From the NCBI GenBank assembly GCA_022827185.1, contig JAJDTM010000010.1, positions 62,001-126,000 on the forward strand: 64,000 bases of DNA, read 5' to 3'. The notes beneath the pieces were generated by a model. That model saw nothing but the letters and a program-made list of their open reading frames with translations, ran no database searches and had not been told where the DNA came from. The position numbers were made by a program, and so were the translations under genes. This document shows positions 37,385-47,514 of the stretch, piece after piece; position 1 is the stretch's first letter; each line of letters begins with the position of its first letter. The stretch is from Candidatus Poribacteria bacterium (GTDB lineage Bacteria > Poribacteria > WGA-4E > WGA-3G).

Positions 37385-38263
37385 ATGGATTTAAGTTTTA
37401 GCACCGGCGCGGGCAACGGCGGTTGGAGCCTTGCCGAATGCGCAGCGTGGGCAAAAGCGAACGGATTTGATGCAATCCGCCCGAATGCTAATGGTACTTT
37501 TGAACCGAGTGCCATTATACAATCCGGCGGCGAAGTAGTCAAGGAAATTTTGGATGCCAACGGTATCTATCTCGCCGCTTTGACTTCTCACTGTAACCTT
37601 CTTGACGACGACGCAGAAACACGGGAGCGTGCTCGCGATACACTGATGCAGGCAATCGAAGCGACACATATCCTCGGCGCGCCAGTGGTAGTGACGTATG
37701 CGGGGAGTCCCGTCAGTTGGCATTTCTATGGGCAATTCTCTTCGGAACCGGGGAACCCGGGTGATCGGTCGGTTGAACTCGTCGGACGCTTCAAAGAGAT
37801 GTGGACACCCGTCGTCCGATTTGCGGAAGAGAAAGGCGTGCAGCTTGCGTTAGATTGTGCCGTGCGGATGGGGAATATCGCCTGTAACCCCGAAATGTGG
37901 GAACGGATCCTTGATGCGATTCCATCAGATTCGCTCGGCTTATCTTGTGATCCGTCGCATTGGCTCTGGATGGGTATCTTACCCGCTGAGGACGCTATCC
38001 GTATGTTCAACGGCAAGTGGTATTATGCGGATGTGAAGGATTGCGAAATCAGCCCGCAGATGAAGTTCCGACAGGGGATTATCGGGAACTGGTGGTGGCA
38101 ATATCGGGTACCCGGACGCGGACAACTGAATTGGGGCACGATCACTGGCGCGCTACAAGAATCCGGCTATGACTACGTTCTCTGTGTCGAAAACGAGGAC
38201 CGAGGGGCACCCGGATTAGACGGTTTCGCGCTCGGTGGTAGGTATCTCCGGCAATTTCTATAA
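37385..38263 (+). CDS. Sugar phosphate isomerase/epimerase-like TIM barrel
   Basis: 292 residues of the AP endonuclease family 2/xylose isomerase-like fold. Recognisable pieces are CAAWAKANGFDAIRPN, the metal-binding CDPSHWLWMG near residue 195, DVKDCEI and the closing VLCVENEDRG. Such proteins isomerise or epimerise sugars or act on inositol derivatives with a divalent metal. The substrate is unknown. Divergent from the glycosylase gene, with AAAGGG upstream of the ATG. Confidence 0.8.
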   Translation: MDLSFSTGAGNGGWSLAECAAWAKANGFDAIRPNANGTFEPSAIIQSGGEVVKEILDANGIYLAALTSHCNLLDDDAETRERARDTLMQAIEATHILGAPVVVTYAGSPVSWHFYGQFSSEPGNPGDRSVELVGRFKEMWTPVVRFAEEKGVQLALDCAVRMGNIACNPEMWERILDAIPSDSLGLSCDPSHWLWMGILPAEDAIRMFNGKWYYADVKDCEISPQMKFRQGIIGNWWWQYRVPGRGQLNWGTITGALQESGYDYVLCVENEDRGAPGLDGFALGGRYLRQFL

Positions 38264-38270
38264 GTGGCTG

Positions 38271-38297
38271 TCGGCAGTCAGCGATCAGCAATCAGAA
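38271..38297. repeat. Degenerate heptamer array (AGCNATC type)
   Basis: TCGGCAGTC followed by AGCGATC, AGCAATC and AGAA: 7-base periodicity like the GTTATCA arrays elsewhere in the window. Confidence 0.5.
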
Positions 38298-38426
38298 GTT
38301 GGAATTTGAAGATTCATTCCACACAAAACTGAATGACTTGTATATCAATTTTCCCATTACTTGAAATTGATTGGGATTTGTGGTAATCTACGGGTATATT
38401 TATCCTGCCTGAAACGATGGACAAAA

Positions 38427-39491
38427 ATGGAAAAGCAGTTACAACCGAAATCACATAGTATTGCGATTCTTGCGGAAGGTTCGTTTGGCGTCCTTGAATC
38501 GAAAACGGCTACGGTCTTGGTCCGCTATCTCCCAGACAATGTTGTCGCAGTCATTGATAGTGCCAATGCCGGACGAGATGTCAGCGAAGTTATTGAGATT
38601 GGGGAAGGGATTCCGATTGTCAGTAATCTCGCTGCGGCGATGCGATTCAATCCGACAATGCTTGCGATCGGCATTGCACCACCCGGTGGTGAGTTACCAC
38701 ATCCTTGGCGCGCAATCCTCCACGAAGCGATACACAACGGTTTGCACATCATGAGCGGTCTCCATCAATTCCTGAGTGAAGACGCAGAATTGTCCGAACT
38801 GGCAGCGGCAAACGATGTGGTTCTATGGGACGCCCGAAAACCGCCTGCCGATCTCCCTGTCGCGACGTGCAAAGCCGATGCGGTTGATGCCACAGTTATC
38901 CTGACTGTCGGTTCAGATTGTCGTGTTGGGAAGATGCTATCTGGCATAGAGGTGACGCGTGCTGCGCGCGCCCGTGGTGTGAATGCTGAATTCTGCCCAA
39001 CAGGGCAGAATGGGATTATGGTTTGGGGTTGGGGGATTGCGATTGATGCTGTCGTCTCCGATTTTACTGCCGGTGCAGCGGAGCAAATTGTATTGCAAGG
39101 GGCGAAAAACCACGAGTTGCTTATCGTTGAAGGGCAAGGTTCGTTGGTGCATCCTGGGTATTCAGGTGTAACGTTAAGTCTACTCCACGGCAGTCTACCG
39201 GATGCGATGATATTCTGTCATCAGCCGTCACGGGATACGGTCGCGCGGTATACAGTCCCGTTGCCGTCGTTAACTGAGATGATTGCGCATTACGAGACAT
39301 TGGCTGCACCGATAAAACCTGCCAAAGTGATTGGACTGGCGTTGAATTGTTTTGATCTCTCTGAAGATGAGGCACAAGCGGCGATAAAAGCAGCAGAGGC
39401 AGAGACAGGATTGCCAGCAACGGATGTCGTACGGTTCGGTGCAGATAAACTGGTTGATGCTGTTGAGAAAGCACATGCTGAAAAAATGTAG
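38427..39491 (+). CDS. DUF1611 protein, DgcN-like (D-glutamate N-acetyltransferase family)
   Basis: 354 residues from the ATG at 38427; a frame 66 bases longer exists without supporting conservation. The N-terminal Rossmann-like domain (IAILAEGSFGVLESKTA) is followed by a P-loop-like domain, VGSDCRVGKMLSGIEVT near residue 170, with EFCPTGQNGIMVWGWG. This is the DUF1611 architecture. Characterised relatives (DgcN) acetylate D-glutamate in bacteria, next to the epimerase DgcA. No DgcA-like gene is adjacent; the MR/MLE-superfamily gene at 1-473 is far away. Function is assigned by family only. Confidence 0.72.
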   Translation: MEKQLQPKSHSIAILAEGSFGVLESKTATVLVRYLPDNVVAVIDSANAGRDVSEVIEIGEGIPIVSNLAAAMRFNPTMLAIGIAPPGGELPHPWRAILHEAIHNGLHIMSGLHQFLSEDAELSELAAANDVVLWDARKPPADLPVATCKADAVDATVILTVGSDCRVGKMLSGIEVTRAARARGVNAEFCPTGQNGIMVWGWGIAIDAVVSDFTAGAAEQIVLQGAKNHELLIVEGQGSLVHPGYSGVTLSLLHGSLPDAMIFCHQPSRDTVARYTVPLPSLTEMIAHYETLAAPIKPAKVIGLALNCFDLSEDEAQAAIKAAEAETGLPATDVVRFGADKLVDAVEKAHAEKM

Positions 39492-39531
39492 GAAAATATC
39501 AAAGTCGTAGTGCTAAAGGAGCTGTAAACTT

Positions 39532-40332
39532 ATGACTGATGAAGAAAAATTTCGATTTGACTTGAGCGGATTCCTTGTGCGTCCTGCGATCCTTGAACGC
39601 GACGAAGTGGACGCAATCGTTGATCAGATTGAGCAGATACACCACAACCCAGAATCTTTACCGCCAGAACACCGCGCTGTACCGGGTGGTCCGGCAAGTG
39701 TCCTGATTGACCACCCGAAGGTGATTGATGTGTTGCATGAAATCATTGGACCCGATGTCCGATTGGAGAATTGCTCCTCTGTCTGGCGTGAAAAAGGGCA
39801 GGAACACGGTGGACTTCACGGGGGCGGACCGCAACAAGGCGATCCGATTTTCGGCTACCGGGTCAATAACGGACGGATACACGCAGGGATGGTGCGCGTC
39901 ATTTTTGAACTCACGGATGTCACGAAAAAGGACGGTGCGACGCATTTTATAGCCGGTAGTCATAAATCTAACTTCCCGATGCACGCTGATCACATGTCAT
40001 TAGAGGATGGAGAACGGAGTCCGTTCCTGATGTCGTATGATTGCCCGGCAGGAAGTGCTATCTTCTTTACGGAAAACCTCTGTCATGCGGGGCCTGTATG
40101 GCAACGAGAGACACCGCGCGTGGCAGTCCTAAACGCCTACGCGCATCTCGCGACACATTGGCATCGGCTGAAGACGCCACCTGAAGTGCTCGCTGCCTTA
40201 CCGCGTGAGAAACAGGCATACTTCCGCGAACCGTGGGTCGCTGACTTCCGGACGAGTCCGGCAACGATTAACACAATCGAACGGTTCCTGAACAACGACG
40301 AACCCCCTGTTAATACCGATACCAAGCCGTGA
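39532..40332 (+). CDS. PhyH-family Fe(II)/2-oxoglutarate oxygenase with H-x-G metal motif
   Basis: 266 residues. The start MTDEEKFRFDLSGFLV is typical of the poribacterial PhyH group. The metal motif reads G-L-H-G-G-G, lacking the H-x-D aspartate, 32 residues before the core strand ELTDV. The GATHFIAGSHKSNF block and distal His (CHAGPVW) with a following Arg are kept. It is the closest relative in the window of the 14714 protein by these features. Substrate unknown. It lies 40 bases after the DgcN-like gene and is convergent with a WD40 gene. Confidence 0.85.
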   Translation: MTDEEKFRFDLSGFLVRPAILERDEVDAIVDQIEQIHHNPESLPPEHRAVPGGPASVLIDHPKVIDVLHEIIGPDVRLENCSSVWREKGQEHGGLHGGGPQQGDPIFGYRVNNGRIHAGMVRVIFELTDVTKKDGATHFIAGSHKSNFPMHADHMSLEDGERSPFLMSYDCPAGSAIFFTENLCHAGPVWQRETPRVAVLNAYAHLATHWHRLKTPPEVLAALPREKQAYFREPWVADFRTSPATINTIERFLNNDEPPVNTDTKP

Positions 40333-40333
40333 T

Positions 40334-42178
40334 TTAGAAGGCGAGGTTGTCGGTATTATACGTAGCCTCAACGGTTGCGAGATCCCAGATGAGGATTGTG
40401 CCGTCTGCACTACCGCTGGCAAATGTTCTGCCATCCGGACTGAATGCCAACGTGCGAACCCTGTAGTTTTTAATGATTGCGCGCTGCTGGTTGGTGACAG
40501 AGTCCCATAACCGGATCGTGTTGTCCTCAGCATCGCCGCCGCTTATAAGCGTGCGTCCATCTGGTGAAAACGCAACCGTCTCAACAGTATCGGTATGACC
40601 TGTAAGCGTAGCGATACACTGGCAACTGTTTACATCCCAGAGTCTGATGGTCCTGTCCGAACTCCCACTGGCAAGGATTCTACCATCGGGTGAAAACGCG
40701 AGTGTTTTAACAGCATCGGTATGACCTGTAAGCACAGTGAGATAATGACCTGTAGCAGCATTCCATAACCGAATTGTTCCATCTTCACCACCACTCGCCA
40801 GCGTTCTCCCATCTGAGGAAAATGCAACTGTGTTAACATCATCCGTATGACCTGTTAAAACCGCTAATTGGTTTCCTGTATCAATATCCCACAGTCGAAC
40901 GCTGTTGTCTTCACCGCCACTCGCAAGTGTAGTGCCGTTCGGTGCAAACGCCAATGCCGCAACTATATCCGTATGCGTCAATATCGCCGTCTCGGTGCCG
41001 GTATCTACGTTCCACAAGAAAATCCTTTCATCCTGACTCGCGCTGGCGAGGATGGCACCGTCCGGTGAAAAGGCGACATCCTCAATCCGATATTCATGAC
41101 CGTTGAAGGTTTGTGACTCAGTGTAGGTATATAGGTCCCACAATCGAAGCGTCTCGTCATCACTGCCGCTGGCAAGGCGGCTCCCGTCGGGTGAGAATGC
41201 TACGGTGTCAATCCATTCAATATGTCCGTCGATAATTGCCTTCTCTACACCGGTAACTGGATCCCAAAAACGGATCGTATGATCGCCACTTGCACTGGCA
41301 AGCGTTTTACCGTCTGAAGAGAAGGAGACAGCGGAAATAGCATCTTTATGCGCATTGAGGATTGCATGTTCAGTGCCTGTATCGGCGTTCCAGAGCCGAA
41401 CGGTTTGGTCGCCACTCCCACTTGCAAGCAAGGTGCCATCCGGTGAAAACTCCAAATTACCGACAACCCCCATGTCGGTAGCGAAAGTTGCCAATTTCTC
41501 ACCGGTAGTGGTATCCCACAAACGGAGCGTTTCATCCCGACTTCCGCTAACGAGATTCATGCCATTCGGAGAAAATGCCAACGCCATAACGCCATGCGTA
41601 TGTCCTGTGAGTGTGGTGAGTTGTCTTCCAGTGTGTGCATCCCAGAGTTTGATTGTGAAATCATTACTGCCGCTGGCGAGGGTTTTGCCATCGGATGATA
41701 ACGCTAAGGCATTGATCGGATATGCATGACCGATGACATCGAAAAGAAGGCGACCGGTGTGAATATCCCAAGATCGGATCTTCCCGTCCAATCCTGCGCT
41801 GATGAGCGTATGACCCTCCGGCGAGACGACGAATGCCCAGACCTCATCTTCAGCATCGCCGAGGGTCATTGTAGTGCGACGCTGTCCGGTGTGGACATCC
41901 CACAGCGAGATCGTATTATCCCAATTTCCGGTCACAAGGGTCGCGCCATCGCGCGAAAACGCAAGCGAAGTAGCACCCTGATCCAGTCGGTGTTTAAGGA
42001 GCGCGAGTTCAGTGCGGGTATGTGCATTATAGAGCCAAACGCCGATATAAGTGGCAACGGCGAGGCAGGTGCCATCGGGCGAATACTGAATATCCGCTAT
42101 CGCGCCTTTGCCGAGACGCGCTAAGGCACCTTGGGGAAGTTCCCATTGTGTGTAGGGTTGTGGGTTTTGTATGTTCAT
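40334..42178 (-). CDS. Cytoplasmic WD40 protein, 14 repeats
   Basis: 614 residues composed almost entirely of 14 WD40 repeats (LAFSPDGRTLASGS...IRLWD pattern), enough for two seven-bladed propellers. No signal peptide is seen, unlike its paralogue at 45586, with which it shares the N-terminal pattern (ARLGKGAIADIQYSPDG and GVWLYNAHT). It is probably a scaffold for protein contacts; no enzymatic domain is attached. The near-identical repeats could recombine and vary in number. Stop is 2 bases from that of the PhyH gene on the other strand. Confidence 0.92.
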   Translation of the reverse strand: MNIQNPQPYTQWELPQGALARLGKGAIADIQYSPDGTCLAVATYIGVWLYNAHTRTELALLKHRLDQGATSLAFSRDGATLVTGNWDNTISLWDVHTGQRRTTMTLGDAEDEVWAFVVSPEGHTLISAGLDGKIRSWDIHTGRLLFDVIGHAYPINALALSSDGKTLASGSNDFTIKLWDAHTGRQLTTLTGHTHGVMALAFSPNGMNLVSGSRDETLRLWDTTTGEKLATFATDMGVVGNLEFSPDGTLLASGSGDQTVRLWNADTGTEHAILNAHKDAISAVSFSSDGKTLASASGDHTIRFWDPVTGVEKAIIDGHIEWIDTVAFSPDGSRLASGSDDETLRLWDLYTYTESQTFNGHEYRIEDVAFSPDGAILASASQDERIFLWNVDTGTETAILTHTDIVAALAFAPNGTTLASGGEDNSVRLWDIDTGNQLAVLTGHTDDVNTVAFSSDGRTLASGGEDGTIRLWNAATGHYLTVLTGHTDAVKTLAFSPDGRILASGSSDRTIRLWDVNSCQCIATLTGHTDTVETVAFSPDGRTLISGGDAEDNTIRLWDSVTNQQRAIIKNYRVRTLAFSPDGRTFASGSADGTILIWDLATVEATYNTDNLAF

Positions 42179-42259
42179 TATCTCCTTTTAACCCAATCCA
42201 TCACGTGAAAATTCAAAAAAATTGTCCTAAATTTAGTCTTCAGTTGTGTTAAAAACACC

Positions 42260-42288
42260 TTGCTTTTTCGCCCTAAATAAGGTATAAT
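42260..42288 (+). promoter_or_regulatory. Promoter of the UvrD-exonuclease gene
   Basis: TTGCTT (42260-42265), a 17-base spacer and perfect TATAAT (42283-42288). The leader would be about 115 bases. Confidence 0.65.
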
Positions 42289-42408
42289 AACCGTGATTAT
42301 TTAGCGTAATAGATTAGCACCATACTACACCTCCTGATGTAAATAAGACATCACACTGATTACAAGAAAGACGCAAATTTCTTCTGATCGCATGAACGGA
42401 GGAACCTG

Positions 42409-45400
42409 ATGAATACTCTGCACGATTTAAATGAAAAACAGGTAGAAGCGGTAACCCACAAAGACGGGCCCCTACTTGTCATCGCAGGTCCCGGCACGGG
42501 GAAAACAAAAGTTATCACACACCGCATTGAGCATCTGATCCGCGAACACAATATCAGACCTGAAAAGATCCTGGCAATTACGTTTACCAATAAAGCCGCG
42601 GAAGAGATGCAGGAACGCATTAACAGTGAGATCGGCGAACCGCACGGATCCAGCGTTAAGGCTTGCACCTTCCATGCATTTTGTGTCAAGGTGCTAAGGA
42701 AACACGCGCTGAAGATCGGATTGAGTGAGAACTTCACTATTTTTGATCAGGAGCTTCAAGACGAGATACTAACAGAAAGCACCCGTGAGTTGAACCTCAA
42801 CGCTGACGACTATCCACCATGGTTGCTGCGAAACATTATCAGCGATGCCAAATACACACTCCAGAATCCAGTTGAATCGGTAGATAACACGGATATTTAT
42901 GATCCAGAGACCCTCGAAAATATCCGAAATGTACTGGAGAACTACCAGCATAAACTCAACGAATACGATGCCCTTGATTTTGATGATCTTCTGCTGAAAA
43001 CTGTCGAATTGTTAGGTGTAGAAGAAGTCAAAGAAGCCTATCATCAGGAGATCTCCTATATTCTTGTTGACGAGTTTCACGATGTGAACCGCGTGCAGTA
43101 TCATCTACTCCAACTGCTCTGTGCTGCACCAGCGCGTAATCTTATGGTCGTCGCTGATGAAGATCAGTCGATCTATAGCTGGCGCGGGTCAAACCCAGAG
43201 TATATTGACAATTTCAGAGCGGATTTCGATCCTCGAACCGTTGAATTGGATGATCATTACAGGTGTAGCGAAAAAATCTTGCGGGCTGCAGAGGAAGTTA
43301 TCTCCAGAAATCCGGAGCGACAGAAACAGCATACCCTCAGAACCCACAAAGATGCCGGACGCGACATTTTTCATTACACTTTTGACACACCGATAGCAGA
43401 AGCACTCGGTATCATTCATGTTATCCAGAATTTAGTGACAAAACGCAACTACTCTTATCGCGATATTGCGGTCTTTTACCGAACCCATAAACTTGCAGAT
43501 GTTTTGGCGGAACAGCTGCTACGCCAAAACATCAAATTCCAGCGGATTCTACCGACGAATTCCTTTGGCGAAAAACACAGCAAAGGCATTCTCGCGTATC
43601 TCCGACTCATCCAATGGCAACTTCCACAAGACCTTGAACACGCCCTTAATTTCCCTGAGACCTGTATTGACGATTTGACATGGGTGCGTCTGAAATGGCT
43701 CGCACAGCGTGAACATATTGCGTTTATAGAACTTCTGAGAAATATTGAGGCATACCCGAAAGATGTCGGTCCGTTAACACGTCGAAACGTCCGCCAATTC
43801 TGGACACAGCTTGAGAGATTATCAACTGAACTTGAAGGCGAGAAGATTGATAGAATTATCCCTAAGCTCTTTGATGTCTTGGAACTCTCTCGGTCACCTT
43901 ACCGCGCCGAAGAACTGGAAGTCATCGAACAACAACCTGAGCTGCCGAACCTTGTGACGGCGCGAGATGTCCTCTACAGTGCACTTGACCTTGACGAACC
44001 GATTCAGATTACTGCGTGTCACGGCATTGACGCGTATTGTGCAGCGCACATCCTTCATCAGACGCTTGAAACGTTTCTGGATCAGTCTGCGGAGCTTCAA
44101 TTTCTACCGCCTGATGAAAATAGACCGCCGCAACTTGACAACGGCGTGCATCTACTTATTGGTGATTTTGAAGCACTCGGAGAAACAGGGCGGGATGCGC
44201 GGACAATTCTCATCGGTACAGCAGGGACGGCAGATAGCGATGTCATCCATCTCGAAACCGAAGACGTTCGGAGCATTGCAGCACTCAAACTTTGTCAACG
44301 TCTTATTAACCGTTTTGAAAGTCCAAATATGGCGGATATGGTTGTCTATGACTTAGAAACCACTGGTATCAACCCAAAAACAGCAGAAATTGTTGAGATC
44401 GCCGCGCACCGCCTCAGCGCAATTGGGGATGAGGTTGAACGGTATCACTGCTTAGTAAAACCGCCGGGTGGACGCATTCCGCGTGCGGCCACGCGCATTC
44501 ACCAAATTGATGAAGAGACCGTCAAAAACTCCCCCGGAATAGAGATGGTATTGCCTGAATTTTCCGGGTTTATCCAAGATCGGGTTTTGATTGGACACAA
44601 TGTGGCGGAATATGATAACCCAATTCTTACGCGAGACCTCGGAAGGTATTTAAAAACGGGGTTATCGGCACCACATTACGATACCCTCACGACCGCGCGT
44701 AGGCTTTTCCCGCGACAACGGTGTAGCATCGGCGCACTTGCCGAAAAATTTGGTATTGAACACGGTCGTTTACACGGTGCCTTAGAGGACGTTAGGGTCA
44801 ATAGAGAGATCTTCAAAGAACTCATCAAAATTGATGCTTACAAACGTGAAGTGAAATCCCTGACCGAACTACTACCGCTTGTGGGACTAGGTATCCTTGC
44901 CAAAACGGAGGCATCGCAACAAGAAGCAGCAGCTACAAAAGATACCTTAACCGAAACCGATGTGTACCTTAATGCCGCGAGGCGTTTTGTCCAGACACAT
45001 AACGCTGTGCTGCCGGATCGTCTACCGCTTGAAGCATCGGAAGCAGCAGCAGCGGCAGCGTATATGGAAGCACTACAAGATACGGCGGTCCCAGAATTCC
45101 GAGAAGATATTGAATGGCGACAACGCCGTATTCAGTTCATGAACGCAGTGGTCCAGTTTGAATCCGTGAGCGACGAACATCAACTCACCAATTTTTTGGA
45201 TTATCAGAAGTTACTCACCAATATTGATGAACTTGACGATAAAACCGAGCAATTGACCTTAATGACGTTACACGCAGCGAAAGGCACAGAATTTCCGGTC
45301 GTTATTATTCTCGGCATGGAGGAGGGAAGTTTCCCGATGTGGAAGCAGGATATCACGGAAGCAGAAATTGAAGAGGAGCGTCGCCTTTTCTATGTCGGCA

Positions 45401-45537
45401 TGACCCGCGCCCAAAACCAACTCTATCTGTCGTCTACGACCTATCGCACTGGTGATCGGGAGCGTTCTGCGTCTATGTTCGTTCGTGAAGTGCCGTCTAA
45501 CTATGTAATCAAATGGCCACAGCCTCGGCGCAGATAG
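42409..45537 (+). CDS. UvrD/Rep-like SF1 helicase with inserted DnaQ-type exonuclease
   Basis: 1042 residues. Helicase motifs are Walker A GPGTGKT (27-33), DEFHDVN (motif II, His where Gln is usual), DEDQSIYSWRGS, and at the C-terminus LHAAKGTEFPVV with RRLFYVGMTRA. Between them lie a segment with ITACHGIDAYCAAHIL (about 530), recalling DHH phosphoesterases but degenerate, and a complete DEDDh exonuclease (about 643-815: VVYDLETTG, IGHNVAEYD, HGALEDVRVN). It probably unwinds and trims DNA in repair. Promoter upstream at 42260. Confidence 0.9.
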   Translation: MNTLHDLNEKQVEAVTHKDGPLLVIAGPGTGKTKVITHRIEHLIREHNIRPEKILAITFTNKAAEEMQERINSEIGEPHGSSVKACTFHAFCVKVLRKHALKIGLSENFTIFDQELQDEILTESTRELNLNADDYPPWLLRNIISDAKYTLQNPVESVDNTDIYDPETLENIRNVLENYQHKLNEYDALDFDDLLLKTVELLGVEEVKEAYHQEISYILVDEFHDVNRVQYHLLQLLCAAPARNLMVVADEDQSIYSWRGSNPEYIDNFRADFDPRTVELDDHYRCSEKILRAAEEVISRNPERQKQHTLRTHKDAGRDIFHYTFDTPIAEALGIIHVIQNLVTKRNYSYRDIAVFYRTHKLADVLAEQLLRQNIKFQRILPTNSFGEKHSKGILAYLRLIQWQLPQDLEHALNFPETCIDDLTWVRLKWLAQREHIAFIELLRNIEAYPKDVGPLTRRNVRQFWTQLERLSTELEGEKIDRIIPKLFDVLELSRSPYRAEELEVIEQQPELPNLVTARDVLYSALDLDEPIQITACHGIDAYCAAHILHQTLETFLDQSAELQFLPPDENRPPQLDNGVHLLIGDFEALGETGRDARTILIGTAGTADSDVIHLETEDVRSIAALKLCQRLINRFESPNMADMVVYDLETTGINPKTAEIVEIAAHRLSAIGDEVERYHCLVKPPGGRIPRAATRIHQIDEETVKNSPGIEMVLPEFSGFIQDRVLIGHNVAEYDNPILTRDLGRYLKTGLSAPHYDTLTTARRLFPRQRCSIGALAEKFGIEHGRLHGALEDVRVNREIFKELIKIDAYKREVKSLTELLPLVGLGILAKTEASQQEAAATKDTLTETDVYLNAARRFVQTHNAVLPDRLPLEASEAAAAAAYMEALQDTAVPEFREDIEWRQRRIQFMNAVVQFESVSDEHQLTNFLDYQKLLTNIDELDDKTEQLTLMTLHAAKGTEFPVVIILGMEEGSFPMWKQDITEAEIEEERRLFYVGMTRAQNQLYLSSTTYRTGDRERSASMFVREVPSNYVIKWPQPRRR

Positions 45538-45585
45538 GTGATCCATTGCGTGTCTGTGATGCAGGCTATAGATTGTCGTTAGCCA

Positions 45586-47475
45586 TTATTGATTTGGACG
45601 GATCTTCTCCCAATCCCATAGCAGAATTGTGCCATCAGCATTCCAACTGGCGAGCGTCTTACCATCGGGTGAAAACGCAACTGCATTAACCGCCTCTGTA
45701 TCATCTATGAGCGTTACGAGGGGGGTAGCAGTAGCGACATCCCACAACTGTACTTCGCCACTACTACACCCACTCACCAGCGTTTCCCCATCAAGCGAAA
45801 AGGCTAAGGTCTGTATTGAGTGATGGTCTCCTTGGGAAGTTGCCAACTTTCGCCGACGCCCCACATCCCACAGCAAAAATGCTTCCCATCCAGCACTTGC
45901 GAATAGACTGCCATCGGGTGAAAACGCGATTGCCCGCACAGCGCGTTTGTCACCAATGAAAGTGGATAACAACTTGCCATTAATCACATCCCACAACCGG
46001 ATTACGTTATTCTGATCGACACTTGCGCGGATTGTACCGTCTGGCGAAAAGGCAACCATTTCGGGGATCGCTTCATCAATAATTCTAAGAGCACCGAGTA
46101 CCTCACCACTTCGGACATCCCACCACCAAATTCTCTGAGATAATCCGGCACTGGCGAGTGTGGTGCCATCCGATGAAAATGCTAATGTCGTTGGGGTTTT
46201 CATATCCTCGCGGCGAATCAACAACGCTTTTCTGGTCCTCATGTTCCACAAATGGATTGTACCGTTGGCGTTCCCATTTGTGAGTGTGGTGCCATCTGGT
46301 GAAAATGCCAATGCGGTTGGAGTCCTCATATTTTCATGACGGATCGTTTCTACCTTTTCTCTTTCAATATCCCATAGATGGATTGTATCATCGGCGTTTC
46401 CAGTGGCAAGTGTCCGACTGTCCGGCGAAAACGCCAACACAGTTCCAACGCTCTTATGTGCTATGGCAGGAAAATGTTGCTCGCCGTTAGTCGTATCCCA
46501 AAACCGGATTGTGCCGTTTTGCGTCACTGTCGTAAGCGTTTTGCCATCTGGGGAGAATGCCAGTGCACTCACCCACCCCGGATGATCGGTTGGAAACATA
46601 GCGGTACCAGTGGCTCCCCGCTTCACATCTAACCATTCAACTGCATTTGAATCTCCACCTACAGCGAGTTTTGTCCCATCTGGAGAGAATGCTAACGCGT
46701 CAACCGACCAATTATGTGAATGATGCTCCTGCTGCACTTCACCGGTTTTTATCTCCCATACATAAAGCTCTGGCCACTCCGTCGCGCCGCTGGCAATCTT
46801 TTTTCCATCCGGTGAAAACGCCAATTCCGTAACAAAAATCTCGTTCTGATTGTTCATATATTCAAGGAAGGTATACCAAAGTTCACCGGTTTCTGCATTC
46901 CATAAACGCACCGTCCTATCTGAACTGCCGCTGGCGAGCGTTTTGCCATCGGGTGAGAACGCAACGATGTTAACAGCATCCGTATGTCCAGTGAGGTGTT
47001 TACGCAGTTTACCTGTCTCTGTATCCCAGATGCTGATTGCCCGATCACGACTTCCGCTGGCGATTATTTTACCATCCGGTGAAAATGCGACTGACAAAAC
47101 ATGTTGTGTATGTATCGGCGGAAAAGGCCTGATTCTGCCTGTATCTAAACGCCGCAACCAAATTGTTCCTTCGTCACTACCGCAGGCAATTGTTTTACCA
47201 TCGGGTGAGAACGCTATCGCAGAAACACCAAACGGCGTTGCGGGTGCCAAGGCAGTTTCAGTACCGGTGGCAGCATCATAAAGCCAAATACCGACGCTAC
47301 TTGCGACTGCGATTTGGGTTCTATCCGGTGAGAACGCTGTGTCGCTTATCACACCTTTATTGATACCGAATCGTGCTTTAGCACCGAAAGGGAGTTGCTG
47401 CTGCGCCTCAACATTTTGATGCTCCACGAAGAACATCAATAGACAGATAAGGGCAATGAGATGACTCCAAATCAC
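45586..47475 (-). CDS. Exported WD40 protein, 14 repeats
   Basis: 629 residues. A signal peptide (hydrophobic 5-17, cut after NVEAQ) precedes 14 WD40 repeats (VAFSPDGKTLASGS pattern), i.e. two propellers in the periplasm or outside the cell. It is a paralogue of the 40334 protein with an added export signal. It is the third gene of a minus-strand run after the two LRR genes (gap of 39 bases), so it may belong with that surface system. Function is probably protein or polymer binding. Confidence 0.9.
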   Translation of the reverse strand: MIWSHLIALICLLMFFVEHQNVEAQQQLPFGAKARFGINKGVISDTAFSPDRTQIAVASSVGIWLYDAATGTETALAPATPFGVSAIAFSPDGKTIACGSDEGTIWLRRLDTGRIRPFPPIHTQHVLSVAFSPDGKIIASGSRDRAISIWDTETGKLRKHLTGHTDAVNIVAFSPDGKTLASGSSDRTVRLWNAETGELWYTFLEYMNNQNEIFVTELAFSPDGKKIASGATEWPELYVWEIKTGEVQQEHHSHNWSVDALAFSPDGTKLAVGGDSNAVEWLDVKRGATGTAMFPTDHPGWVSALAFSPDGKTLTTVTQNGTIRFWDTTNGEQHFPAIAHKSVGTVLAFSPDSRTLATGNADDTIHLWDIEREKVETIRHENMRTPTALAFSPDGTTLTNGNANGTIHLWNMRTRKALLIRREDMKTPTTLAFSSDGTTLASAGLSQRIWWWDVRSGEVLGALRIIDEAIPEMVAFSPDGTIRASVDQNNVIRLWDVINGKLLSTFIGDKRAVRAIAFSPDGSLFASAGWEAFLLWDVGRRRKLATSQGDHHSIQTLAFSLDGETLVSGCSSGEVQLWDVATATPLVTLIDDTEAVNAVAFSPDGKTLASWNADGTILLWDWEKIRPNQ

Positions 47476-47514
47476 TATGTCTCTCCTTCAACTTGATTGT
47501 CAGAGCCACCTTCC

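Noticed and set aside
40334..42178. Considered CRISPR-like or tandem DNA repeats
   Set aside because: The regular spacing of about 126 bases comes from WD40 repeat codons within one open frame.
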